Shown in pieces: positions 16,401 to 24,612 of a stretch of DNA of 37,721 nt (positions are counted from its first letter, which is position 1; each line of letters starts with the position of its first letter). Origin of the DNA: Candidatus Omnitrophota bacterium. Its GTDB lineage: Bacteria; Omnitrophota; Gorgyraeia; Zapsychrales; Fredricksoniimonadaceae. The stretch is from assembly GCA_903861305.1 (NCBI GenBank), contig CAIOTT010000064.1:1-37721 (forward strand), read 5' to 3'. The notes under the pieces are model-generated. The model did no database searches. It was given only the letters and a program-made list of their open reading frames with translations, and was not told the DNA's origin. Both the position numbers and the translations under genes were made by a program.

Positions 16401-19400
16401 CTTATCTATGCCGATATATTGGCGAACAATGAAGATATTGTCCTGTTGACTAAATTTGCCGAACAGGGCAAGAAAGAGTTTGCCGGCCTTATATCTACCA
16501 TATCAAGATTTATAACGATGGGTAAGGGGAGCGAGATCGTTCCGCTATTAAAACAGCATACGGATATTGAGGCGATCAAACAGGTCCTTTCATTGGACAG
16601 GCTGCTTGAGGGGAAAGGGTTGAATGTATTTGAGCCTACGCGCAGTTGGGATAATCTGGAGGAATGGTTAAGCGCGCTAAATGAAATGCCGTTCTTAAAA
16701 GACAAGATCCTTCCGCACATTGTTATTACAATGGCCCTGTTAAGGCAGGGAATAGGCAATCAGGCCGGGTTCAGGAACTGGGATTCTGTTGAAACGCTTC
16801 TGCCGCGGATCCGCCGGTCAGTCGAGGACCTTCTGCAAAATATCCCGGATCCGGTGGCAAGGAAAAGATTGGTCAAGGTTTTGGCGTTTGGAAGCCCGGA
16901 TGAGATCGAATTATTGCGCAGGCAGGCGGTCCTCATGGTCGAGGCATTATTAGGACAAGATGCGCGCGAAGGAAGCGTCGTGGCAAGGATAAGGAACAGG
17001 ATCCATAACCAGCCAAGCCCGCAGGATCTGCCGGTCATGAAGGCGTACCGCCAGTTTGTTGATACGGGAGACCCAACAGCTCTGGGGCAGTTCGATTACC
17101 AGCCTCAGGACGCCGACATTGTTCCAGCGGCAAGAAAAGATGCCGTTCTATTGGCTTGCGACGATCTTTTAAAAACACTTGAATACATTTACGGGGATGA
17201 AAATATGTCGGCGCTCAATGACTTTCTGGCGCGACTGGACCTGGGGCCGGGAGAATCGATCAAGGGGAAGGTCAGGATCTTTGTTAATGGCGATCAGCCC
17301 AAAGGATTGGACGCGCTTGACAAGATCATAGCAATAAGGGAAGACCTGTTTGCGTTAAGTCAAAATGTTACGGGAGAAGCTTTGTTGTCGGCGATCAAAC
17401 TGGATAATCGCATGGAGCTGCTCTATTACAGGTTCTTCAATGAGTATAAGAAGACGATGGATATACATAATTTCGGCCAGGTCATCCCGGTCTTGTTGAA
17501 TCTTTTGCAAAATGCTTCTTTGAACGGGTATTCGCCGCAACAAATAAGGATCATTGCCGGGGAATTGCGATCGTTCAGCTCGAGCCAGGAAAAGAGCGAA
17601 GAGGACTGGCTTAAGATATACGCTCTTTTAAAGCGCGTTGAAAACATTCTCCGCGTAACGGCTAAAGATACCGTTGATCATTATCAGCAGACGGCGCAGA
17701 GGCTTGGCCAGGCGGTTGGCGCGAAAAACAGCATATGGGTCGAGAATTTTTCATCTAATCTTTTCAGAAGCGACACCATCTTTCTTCTTGCGACATTGTT
17801 GACCGATGTGAAACAGGAGGCGATGCAACGGGCCGGGATCTCAGGGTGGCAGGTGATTGTTCCGGGGCAAGCTGAAGGGCGGATAAGGTTCTTGTCATCA
17901 GAAAAAGAACTGGATAATGTCAAGGCGGACGAGATCGTCGTCCTTGAAAAATTGCCATCAGAATTGCCCGGCGGCATCAATGTCAAAGGGATCATCATTT
18001 TGTCTGAAGACAGCGTCCTTTCGCATCCCGCGATACGCGCCAGGCAAAAAAATATCCCAATGGTCGGTTGTCCTGATAAAGATCTTATTGAGAAGTATGC
18101 GGGCAAGCGCGTGCTGATGAGGATTTCCGGCGATGAAGATGTTGTTTTTGAAGAGAAAGATGAGGGCCCCGTAGAAGCGAAGGCCGCTTCGCAAAGGCCC
18201 AGGAAGCCGCGGCAGTCCATTGAGCCCCTTGTGGTGAGCCTTAATAAGGAAGATGGATTCGTTATTGATCCCAAAGACTACTGCAAAGAAACGGTCGGGA
18301 ACAAGGCCTTCCAGTTGAACAAGATCCCTGCAGGGATTTCCCCTGAACAATTTGAGACGCAACATTTTTCTTTAAGCTTTGGATTTTATCGCTTTGTGGT
18401 CGACTTGCCTGAGAATGCAGCGATCAAGAAAGAAATGGATGAAATATCAGCCCGGTTGAAGAAGACAACCAGCGCCAGGAGAAAGTTCGAGCTGCTTGTT
18501 AAAATGCGCATAGCGGTAAGACGGCTGACGATCCCCGACAAATATCTCAGGAACATTTCAGGCAAGATCGGCAGGCAGTTCGGCAAGAATGCCAGGATCT
18601 TCGTGCGCTCCAGCACAAACGCCGAGGACCTCAAGGGTTATGCGGGCGCCGGGCTATATGATTCCTTCGGAGACGTGGTGCCGACGCCAAAACAATTAGG
18701 GATAAATATCAGGAAAGTCTGGGCTTCTGCCTGGAATGCCAGGGCCTATTTTGACAGGGAATATCACGGCATTGATCATGAGAAAGTTTTTCCTGCGGTG
18801 CTGATCCAGGAAATGGTCCCTGCGACGTATGCATTTGTTGTCCACACCCGAAACCCGTCTAACAAGGACGAGGTGGTCCTTGAGGTGGTGCAGGGTTTCG
18901 GTGAGGCGCTGGTTGGCGGCGATGATGAATTTATCGGATCACCGTATCGATTTATTTATGATCGGGATACGCATGGATTCAAGCTCGCGAGATTTGCCAG
19001 CAAGGGCAAGAAGATATCAATGAGCCAGGATGGCATTATGGAAACGGCTTTGGCTTCTTATGCGGATGACCCTCTCATTTCCGAAGAGGGGTTGTCCGTG
19101 ATGAAAAATATTATTAAGGGCGCGTTAAAGATCGAGGCGCAATATGACACGCCGCAGGATATTGAAGGTGCGGTTGTCCTGAAGCAGGCAAAATGGGGTG
19201 TTGCGTTCGTGCAGGCCAGGGATCAGGTTGGAATGAAAGATAAGGTGAAGACGGCGAGTATGGATAACGCCGCAGCAACGCCAGGCGGCGTTGACCTTGA
19301 TCCTGGCAAGATGGACCTAAAGATCAGTAAAGCCGGGCCAGGGGTCAATTTCAACATGGACCCAGCCATGATCGAGAGTTTGCAGAACGCGACAGGCATT

Positions 19401-19472
19401 ATGCCGGTCATCCTTGATATCCAGCCGATGACGACGAGTGTGCCGGTGTTCCTTGAGGGGACACACACTTAA
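13449..19472 (+). CDS. Giant exported modular protein 1: N-module, alpha-solenoid, glucan-water-dikinase-like C-terminus
   Basis: About 2007 residues. A signal peptide with KR before a hydrophobic core ends near GSAQS. The shared N-module follows (about 30-340) and ends PRKYFSGG. A long helical repeat region (about 375-1330) looks like HEAT/ARM repeats, with recurring phrases such as IRTIGDIVDARADLIDES. Then comes a swivelling phosphohistidine domain with VLSHPAIRARQ (His near 1526). It resembles the LSHVSVRARN of plant glucan water dikinases. An ATP-grasp domain follows, with RSSTNAEDLKGYAGAGLYDS (from 1720), LIQEMVPATYAFVVHT, VVQGFGEALVGG and TPQDIEGAVV. This domain order, His before ATP-grasp, is that of glucan water dikinases rather than of PPDK. 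The shared C-module (GGVDLDPGKMDL...) ends the chain. An ATP-using enzyme behind a signal peptide is odd, since ATP is scarce outside the cytoplasm. Confidence 0.85.
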   Translation: MFPIIYFKRMLCVLLVCVIALDPVRGSAQSSFLSALPEPGKMVGVSPAFAPALLKGVKLYPEDPFRLDFILDKGNSEDSADQLKSGSTRLIKYFLASITVPEKDLWVNLSPYEKDRIVPDAFGVTEMGRDLLAQDYMLKQVTASVIYPEGELGKAFWARVYAEAQRRYGTSDVPVDTFNKVWIVPEKAVVYESQDSAYVIESRLKVMLEEDYLALDENTAAKGPGASAANKLGSDIVREVVIPILEKEVNEGKNFAQLRQIYHSLILAVWYREKIKESIFGKAYVDRKKTGGVDIEDKAARDKIWAKYVEAFKKGAYNYIKEDIDPATRQPVPRKYFSGGFFGGKIRQAIQPTHDVALLSKEVPDHSMIVTSRLDVENGQGAQDQGQTTSRSRYKIAVTRAQRNEDAKELLIYLTFNKILAGVGNGDMADAFSLEKMIKECPEFINVDMVALLGRGLSRDNSNFRRSTIRTIGDIVDARADLIDESVMNAILLSLKEHPDDIENVAEVIKKVARTKSPLMTLDMVNELVRELKGYLSTDERKYAYVWGALFEMIKARKDFAPVLLPQLMEVLVKEPHGIDAVLAAAALGDIRAIYPDLVDEGDLTARLRTFRDLPMDGHETAFIMAFVKSSPDLIGQEVVDRFSAWKKSPNAESAVLSIIAARKDLINERFVLQVLDLITDHNDAFDQSKVIADIVRARPEFYDIVVSAAWREITDEFFGWALGGGKVIEELMKVNKEIAKDILNRAIDHTGNGSGFHRGEGMHEIVLVIAKAAEIIPEEINDQVIGKVLSFFDKSSFGDVNFLEKMAGEIILSVAESNKNRAIGIIDKLIEKKKTHVSQDPLMQMMRSLGHLNDPEARYYSSEIVGVFARLKPEILDRNMVEMLFDHLMPGADEADRARDQLEMYLAAKAIAEVSKARPDLIMASDLMANFLRWGNGPSGDNPLFYIILNEGINNEKADLYKNDLAAQWNILRSRKGVLEDELLIYADILANNEDIVLLTKFAEQGKKEFAGLISTISRFITMGKGSEIVPLLKQHTDIEAIKQVLSLDRLLEGKGLNVFEPTRSWDNLEEWLSALNEMPFLKDKILPHIVITMALLRQGIGNQAGFRNWDSVETLLPRIRRSVEDLLQNIPDPVARKRLVKVLAFGSPDEIELLRRQAVLMVEALLGQDAREGSVVARIRNRIHNQPSPQDLPVMKAYRQFVDTGDPTALGQFDYQPQDADIVPAARKDAVLLACDDLLKTLEYIYGDENMSALNDFLARLDLGPGESIKGKVRIFVNGDQPKGLDALDKIIAIREDLFALSQNVTGEALLSAIKLDNRMELLYYRFFNEYKKTMDIHNFGQVIPVLLNLLQNASLNGYSPQQIRIIAGELRSFSSSQEKSEEDWLKIYALLKRVENILRVTAKDTVDHYQQTAQRLGQAVGAKNSIWVENFSSNLFRSDTIFLLATLLTDVKQEAMQRAGISGWQVIVPGQAEGRIRFLSSEKELDNVKADEIVVLEKLPSELPGGINVKGIIILSEDSVLSHPAIRARQKNIPMVGCPDKDLIEKYAGKRVLMRISGDEDVVFEEKDEGPVEAKAASQRPRKPRQSIEPLVVSLNKEDGFVIDPKDYCKETVGNKAFQLNKIPAGISPEQFETQHFSLSFGFYRFVVDLPENAAIKKEMDEISARLKKTTSARRKFELLVKMRIAVRRLTIPDKYLRNISGKIGRQFGKNARIFVRSSTNAEDLKGYAGAGLYDSFGDVVPTPKQLGINIRKVWASAWNARAYFDREYHGIDHEKVFPAVLIQEMVPATYAFVVHTRNPSNKDEVVLEVVQGFGEALVGGDDEFIGSPYRFIYDRDTHGFKLARFASKGKKISMSQDGIMETALASYADDPLISEEGLSVMKNIIKGALKIEAQYDTPQDIEGAVVLKQAKWGVAFVQARDQVGMKDKVKTASMDNAAATPGGVDLDPGKMDLKISKAGPGVNFNMDPAMIESLQNATGIMPVILDIQPMTTSVPVFLEGTHT

Positions 19473-19510
19473 TTCTTCAAGCCAGGGCATGGGTCCGTGT
19501 ATCCCGTCGT

Positions 19511-19539
19511 TTGTTTTTTGGATGCGTATATGTTAATTT
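19511..19539 (+). promoter_or_regulatory. Extended -10 promoter of the second modular giant
   Basis: TTGTTT (19511-19516), 17 bases, then TAATTT (19534-19539) with TG before the -10. It shares the phrase TATATGTTA with the promoter at 33091, and the spacing and TGT-TA form with the one at 13414. Confidence 0.4.
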
Positions 19540-19661
19540 TATGGCATATCGAGTGAAGAATACAGCGAGTGCGGCGCATCAACGGCTGATCGTGACCTGT
19601 CGTTGGCGCGGGTCACATCACAACCATATCAAAACAGGTTCTTTCCGGGAGGCGTGGCGGT

Positions 19662-22217
19662 ATGAGGCATAACAAATTATTTAAGCATAGTGTGGTCGTC
19701 GGGCTGCTGATGGCTATGGTATTCGCTCCGGTGTCCGGGTACGCGCAGGGTTCTATCGTCGCGGCACTCCCTGAGCCGGGTGAGATGGTCGGGCTGTCGG
19801 GGGCGTTCGAGCCTTTGCAGGTCAAGGGCCTGGTCGTTTATCCGGACAAGCCTTTTAATTTTGATTTCATTGTTGATTCCGGTAATGACGCCAGGGATCC
19901 CGCCTATATCCGTGCGCAGAGCCAGCGCATTGCGAAATATTTTCTCGCGGCCGTGACCGTGCCGGAACAGGAGCTTTGGGTCAATCTTTCTCCGTTCGAG
20001 AAAGACCGCATCATCGAGGGTGGCCTGGGCGAGACGGCGCTCGGGCGCGATATGCTCGCCCAGGATTATATCCTCAAGCAGTTGTCCGCATCGCTTGTTT
20101 ATCCCGAACAAGGCCTGGGCAAGCAGTTTTGGGCCGGTGTTTATAAGGAAGCGGAAGAATTATTCGGAACGACCGATGTTCCGGTCGATACCTTTAACAA
20201 GGTCTGGATCGTGCCGCAGCAGGCCGAGGTCTATGAACAGGGGAACTCTGTGTTCGTGACAGGCGCCAGGCTCAAGGTCATGCTCGACAGTGACCATAAC
20301 GCCATGATGCACAACACGTCCGGGGAGGCGCTGTCAGGGAAGGCTTTGATCGCGCAGAAATTCCTGCGCCAGATCGTAATCCCGGCGCTTGAGAAAGAGG
20401 TCAATGAAGGCCGGAATTTCGCGCCGATACGCCAGATGTTCAACGCCGTGATCCTGGCCAAGTGGTACCGCGAGATGGTGCAGGACACGTTGTTGTCCGA
20501 CAGGTATGCCGGCAAGAACCTTGTTGCCGGTGTTACGTCCGGTGAAAAGATGGTGAAGGAAAAGGTTTATGAGCGTTACGTCGCGGCTTACAGGAAGGGC
20601 GTTTTTAACTATATCAAGGAAGACAGCGTCACGGCCGGCGGGGATGCTGTACCGCGAAAATATTTCTCGGGTGGAGAGAACCTGTATATCCCCGTTCTGT
20701 CACGCAAGGGGACTTTCGATAAGGCCCAAAGTTTCACCGGAGACAGTTTCAGGGTTGCTGTCGTGATCCAGGACGCGGCGCAGTCCCTGGGGGACGGGTT
20801 CCGCAGCCTGCCGTTATGGGGCAAGATCGTCGCGCCTCTTGCGGTCGCGGGTGTCATTACCGGCGGTATTTTTTATTTCCAGTACCAGCAGCATCTGGGA
20901 GAGCAGTGGGTGTCGTCGAAGAGCGCGGCAAATATGACGCAGGTCGCCGCGCTGGCCGAACAAAAGGACGAGGGGCATTTGTTCCAGCTGATGAAGGTCG
21001 TGGGAGAGCGGCAGGAGCGGATGGAGAAGCGGATCATCAAGGCCCTGCGTGATGGCAATAATCGCGTTGATGATGATACCAAGGATCCTGTGTCTGACGC
21101 GAAGAGGTATGCGGGGTACGACGCGTTGGTGGTGTCCTACGCGGCTTTGTCGGAGAATGATGTCTCCGCCACAGAGGAGCGGCGTATCGGCGGGATGCGT
21201 TTGTCTTACTGGAAGGACCTTGTCCATCAGGAAGAAGAAAAGGCCAAGGAAGCGCAGAACGAGGGGCGTTTATTCCGGGTGTTGAAGATGCTGGCACGGG
21301 AGAAGGCCCTTCAGCAGGGGAGCATTGGCACGATCGCGGGCTCTCTGGAGCGGTTCAACCATGCGATCCCGTCTTTGCCCGGCGAGAAGAAGGACATCAT
21401 GGAAGGCCATTATGCCAGGGTTTTGGCATTCCTGGAAAGGTTCAAGCGCGATGAACACGCGCCCGAAGAAGTGCTTTATACCAGGGCGGACCACGAGATG
21501 CGGGGCCGCACGGACGTCCGGTTGTATACGGAGGCGGGTGAATACAAGGTAAGGCGCGATCACCGCGACCTGTTGCAACCTTTCTTTGACAAGATCATCA
21601 AGCCGTCGGCCGACCTGGCGCGGGGAGCCGAGAAAGATACGCGGCAGATGATCAGTGATGAACACAACGAACAGCTTCAGCTCGGGCTTGCAGCCATGCA
21701 CACCCATGATCCGGTCCCCAGGTCAGAGACGACCTATGATTCCAAAGGAAGAAGCTCGACACGGTATTGGACGGATTATGAGGATAACAGCGGGATCTAC
21801 AGGGCGGTGGCCGCGTCGTTCGCGTCATCAGCGCGGAGCCACGCGCGGCAGGCGAACAAAGAATTGAAAGAATTGAAACAGATGAGCTCCCAAATGCTGG
21901 CATCGCCGGTCTTTAACTCGGAAAATCTGCAATCTTCACTTAATGTGAACAAGATCGATGTCAGCGCGAACGGGTTCGGTGTTCTGGGGGATGTTTTCCT
22001 GCATCCTGTCTTTAACCTGGTCGTTAGTGTTTTTGATGGCAAAGGGGACGAAGCGCTGGATAAGATCGTCGGGGTCAGGGAGCAGATCGAGGTCCTGGAA
22101 GGGACGGTCAACGGCCGCCTTCAGCGTGAGGTCAACTGGGTAGAGGACGTGATAACGCGGCGGATCACGGAACAGGCATCCGTGGTCGATGGGTCGCTGG
22201 AGAAAACGCCGGTATAG
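19662..22217 (+). CDS. Giant exported modular protein 2: N-module, membrane segment, helical core; C-module split off
   Basis: The 851-residue protein has a signal peptide (cut near GYAQG) and the shared N-module (about 30-338, ending PRKYFSGG). The core differs from the other two giants: one hydrophobic membrane segment (about 385-405, IVAPLAVAGVITGGIFYFQY), then charged helices likely to form coiled coils. Late in the core are GGs of Asn/Ser-rich sequence and a possible amphipathic segment GVLGDVFLHPVFNLVVSVFDG. No catalytic motif was found, so it may be a scaffold. It ends at TAG 22215-22217; the same frame continues without a shift into the C-module gene at 22263. GGGAGG precedes the ATG. 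Confidence 0.8.
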   Translation: MRHNKLFKHSVVVGLLMAMVFAPVSGYAQGSIVAALPEPGEMVGLSGAFEPLQVKGLVVYPDKPFNFDFIVDSGNDARDPAYIRAQSQRIAKYFLAAVTVPEQELWVNLSPFEKDRIIEGGLGETALGRDMLAQDYILKQLSASLVYPEQGLGKQFWAGVYKEAEELFGTTDVPVDTFNKVWIVPQQAEVYEQGNSVFVTGARLKVMLDSDHNAMMHNTSGEALSGKALIAQKFLRQIVIPALEKEVNEGRNFAPIRQMFNAVILAKWYREMVQDTLLSDRYAGKNLVAGVTSGEKMVKEKVYERYVAAYRKGVFNYIKEDSVTAGGDAVPRKYFSGGENLYIPVLSRKGTFDKAQSFTGDSFRVAVVIQDAAQSLGDGFRSLPLWGKIVAPLAVAGVITGGIFYFQYQQHLGEQWVSSKSAANMTQVAALAEQKDEGHLFQLMKVVGERQERMEKRIIKALRDGNNRVDDDTKDPVSDAKRYAGYDALVVSYAALSENDVSATEERRIGGMRLSYWKDLVHQEEEKAKEAQNEGRLFRVLKMLAREKALQQGSIGTIAGSLERFNHAIPSLPGEKKDIMEGHYARVLAFLERFKRDEHAPEEVLYTRADHEMRGRTDVRLYTEAGEYKVRRDHRDLLQPFFDKIIKPSADLARGAEKDTRQMISDEHNEQLQLGLAAMHTHDPVPRSETTYDSKGRSSTRYWTDYEDNSGIYRAVAASFASSARSHARQANKELKELKQMSSQMLASPVFNSENLQSSLNVNKIDVSANGFGVLGDVFLHPVFNLVVSVFDGKGDEALDKIVGVREQIEVLEGTVNGRLQREVNWVEDVITRRITEQASVVDGSLEKTPV

Positions 22218-22262
22218 CCGTATGTCCTGCCTGTTTCATTGCTGTCCCCAAAGGATTTTGCC

Positions 22263-22553
22263 ATGAATGATGAGATGCAGTCAAGGCCGCTCGTGCTGGC
22301 GGCGGGTATGGCGGACCTTTCACAAGATAAGGGATCCTCGTCACGCGCCAATGATCCCATGGGCGGCGTTGATATGCAGAACGTGCCTTTATCCCGCCGC
22401 AGCGGTGCCGGTCCCGGGATCCGGTTCAATGAGAGCGCTCTCAGGGCTGTGCTGCATCAAGGTTTTGGAGGTTTTACGCCGGTCATTATCAATGTGGCCC
22501 CCGTTGACCTGCCGTCGCTTTTTCCCGTACAACCGCCGGCCGCGAAACGCTGA
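22263..22553 (+). CDS. Free-standing C-terminal module of the giant-protein family
   Basis: The 96-residue product contains GGVDMQNVPLSRRSG, GIRFNESALRAVL and FTPVIINVAPVD. These align with the C-termini of giants 1 and 3: GGVDLDPGKMDL, VNFNMDPAMIESLQ and IMPVILDIQPM in giant 1. It lies in the same reading frame as the 851-residue gene, one TAG away. AAAGGA at 22250-22255 stands seven bases before the ATG, so it is probably translated by its own initiation. It has no signal peptide, which raises the question of how it joins its exported partner; readthrough of the TAG would solve that. Confidence 0.7.
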   Translation: MNDEMQSRPLVLAAGMADLSQDKGSSSRANDPMGGVDMQNVPLSRRSGAGPGIRFNESALRAVLHQGFGGFTPVIINVAPVDLPSLFPVQPPAAKR

Positions 22554-22676
22554 GTTCTGGGGCAGCCGCACCCTTAAGGCTCCAGGGGGACCGTCCGGGT
22601 CTTTGAGGGCTGAAATAATATATTGTTCGTATCCCTGTAACTTCCTTCATAAAGGGGTTATTATACTTCCGTATAA

Positions 22677-22704
22677 TTGATTCATTCTCGAGCCCGTCTA
22701 AAAT
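22677..22704 (+). promoter_or_regulatory. Promoter of the first radical SAM gene
   Basis: TTGATT (22677-22682), 16 bases, TAAAAT (22699-22704), inside GTATAATTGATTC. This is the third copy of the shared -35 block. Confidence 0.55.
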
Positions 22705-22782
22705 AACATCAAGACCGAGAGTTAAAACAGCCATGCTTAGCATAAGGATCTCGCTCCATTTGTGGGCCGGAAGACGTTACTT

Positions 22783-24198
22783 ATGACATACCGCCATGCC
22801 TTGTTCCTTGATCCCTACAAGGAGAGCAGCAACAACCTCATGATGCTCTTGTTCCCTCCGACGGGATTGGAGTATGTGGCCAGCAGTGCCCGCGGCCTGG
22901 TCGCAAAAATAACGGTTGTCGACCTGAGGTATGAGAAAGAGTTCGCCGATGAAGCCGCTTTGCTCCAATTCATCGCGCGCGACGTCGACATCGTTTTTGC
23001 GGGCATCGGCTGGGACCGGCAGCTGGAGGCGATCTGCGGGTTGCTGGACCGTATCCCTGGGAATATCCCCGTGGTCGTGGGAGGTTATACGGCCACGATG
23101 AAGGTGGAAGAAATATTTCAGATGTCCGGCCGGGTGAATATTCTCGTGCGCGGCGAAGGCGAAAAGACGGTCCAGGAAATATTGGCAGGAAGGCCGCTCA
23201 AGGATATCTTGGGAATTTCCTACCGTGAGGGTGCTTTGATCAGGCATAACGCCAACCGGCCCCTGGTCGATGTGAATGGATTGCCCGCCCCTGACCGCGC
23301 GCTGCGGCGTTATGATTACGGGCTGATGCTCAACGGCATCCGCCTGGGGGATATCATATTTGATACGGTGCTGACAACGCGGGGCTGCCCGTTCAAGTGT
23401 AAATTCTGCACCTTCAGCCTCAATCCCCTGGGGCAAAAACGTGAATACGTCGAGCGTTCGCTTGAGTCCGTGATCGAAGAGATCCGCGGGCTTAAAGCCG
23501 ATATAGTCCTTTTCAGCGACGACAATTTGTTCGTCGATCCCGCGCGGGCCGAGAAGCTGTGCGATCTTCTCATCGAGCATAAAGTTAACAAGCGTTACTT
23601 TGCCCAGGTCAGGATCGACATTGCGAAGCATCCGCGGGTGCTTGAAAAGATGGCGAAGGCCGGGTTCAAGGCGTTCTTCATCGGGATCGAATCCCCGCAT
23701 GACTGGATCCTGTCCCAGCTCAGTAAAGGTTTCAACCAAAAGGCCGTCCGGGAGGCCTTTGATGTCCTGGCCCGGTATCCCATCCTGACCAATGGCTATT
23801 TCCTTTATGGCAATATCGGCGAGACCCGTCAGGAAATGGTGTATATCGCGCAGTTCGCGAAAGAGATCGGCGTGGATACCCTTTCCGCCAATAAATTGCG
23901 CATTGAGAAGTATTCGCCATTGAAGGAGCTGGCCCAAAAGACGCCGGGATATCACATCACGGAAAAGGGTGAATTATATTCGGATGATTATCCCCACGCC
24001 GTCCTCAAGCAGATAGGCAAGGAGATCAAGCGTACCTTTTATACGCCGGGCCGCTATGTGAAGATCGTCTGGAGAAGTCTGTTTGTTGTCAGGGTCCTGA
24101 CATGGAAAGAAATAGGGCTCCTTGTCCTGACGGCCCCGGCCATTGTGTTCAGCCTCGTGACACAGGGGGCCGGCAAGAACCGGACGCGCCGCCGCTAG
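22783..24198 (+). CDS. B12-binding-type radical SAM protein
   Basis: About 471 residues. The N-terminal third has a cobalamin-binding-like Rossmann fold: VDIVFAGIGWDRQ, IPVVVGGYTATMK, ILVRGEGEKTV. The radical SAM core follows, with the 4Fe-4S ligands in GCPFKCKFC (C202, C206, C209, the usual C-x3-C-x2-C), then FSDDNLFVD and FFIGIESPHDW. The C-terminus ends with a hydrophobic segment (ALTAPAIVFSLV-like) and a basic tail, so it may touch the membrane. Substrate unknown; relatives work on lipids, hopanoids or cofactors. ATG 22783 is taken; a GTG at 22762 is in frame. It has the promoter at 22677-22704. Confidence 0.85.
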   Translation: MTYRHALFLDPYKESSNNLMMLLFPPTGLEYVASSARGLVAKITVVDLRYEKEFADEAALLQFIARDVDIVFAGIGWDRQLEAICGLLDRIPGNIPVVVGGYTATMKVEEIFQMSGRVNILVRGEGEKTVQEILAGRPLKDILGISYREGALIRHNANRPLVDVNGLPAPDRALRRYDYGLMLNGIRLGDIIFDTVLTTRGCPFKCKFCTFSLNPLGQKREYVERSLESVIEEIRGLKADIVLFSDDNLFVDPARAEKLCDLLIEHKVNKRYFAQVRIDIAKHPRVLEKMAKAGFKAFFIGIESPHDWILSQLSKGFNQKAVREAFDVLARYPILTNGYFLYGNIGETRQEMVYIAQFAKEIGVDTLSANKLRIEKYSPLKELAQKTPGYHITEKGELYSDDYPHAVLKQIGKEIKRTFYTPGRYVKIVWRSLFVVRVLTWKEIGLLVLTAPAIVFSLVTQGAGKNRTRRR

Positions 24199-24229
24199 GT
24201 TCCGGGAACCCGTAATTTAAAGGCTCTCC

Positions 24230-24586
24230 ATGATCGACATCCCTGATTTCGTTTACGCCAAAGATCCGCATGGCAACGCGCTGTGCCCCAGGTGCCGCAA
24301 GCCGGTGGCGCAATGCGATTGTCCTGTGGTCGAGCCTGCAAAACCCAAGCCTCCCCCGATCAGGCCGAACATCCGTCTGGACAGGTCAGGGCGCAAGGGC
24401 AAGGTCGTAACGCTGATCGAGGCTTTGCCGAAGGATGAGCTCTGCCTGAAAGACCTGACGAAAGCGTTGAAGGTCAAGACGGGAAGCGGTGGCACATTTT
24501 ACGTGACGGAAAACACAGGGACAATTGAGCTTCAGGGTGATCATAAAAAGTGTGCGGTTGAATATTTTAAAGAGATCAATAAATGA
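24230..24586 (+). CDS. SUI1 family (eIF1/YciH-like) translation factor
   Basis: The 118-residue protein has an N-terminal Cys group CPRCRKPVAQCDC (C19, C22, C29, C31) that may bind zinc. The SUI1 fold follows: RSGRKGKVVTLIEAL, LKDLTKALKVKTGSGGT and IELQGDHKKCAVEYF. The KTGSGG(T) loop is the most conserved part of SUI1 proteins and the best evidence. In bacteria these proteins (YciH) are thought to affect fidelity of translation initiation. AAAGG lies before the ATG. It is 31 bases after the radical SAM gene and 26 before the next one. Confidence 0.9.
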   Translation: MIDIPDFVYAKDPHGNALCPRCRKPVAQCDCPVVEPAKPKPPPIRPNIRLDRSGRKGKVVTLIEALPKDELCLKDLTKALKVKTGSGGTFYVTENTGTIELQGDHKKCAVEYFKEINK

Positions 24587-24612
24587 ACCATGAGCTGGGA
24601 GCGTAGTTCCCG

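Noticed and set aside
22777-23955. Reverse-strand open frame of 392 codons over the radical SAM gene
   Set aside because: The sense strand has the 4Fe-4S motif and a promoter; the antisense product has no recognisable domain and is a product of codon bias.
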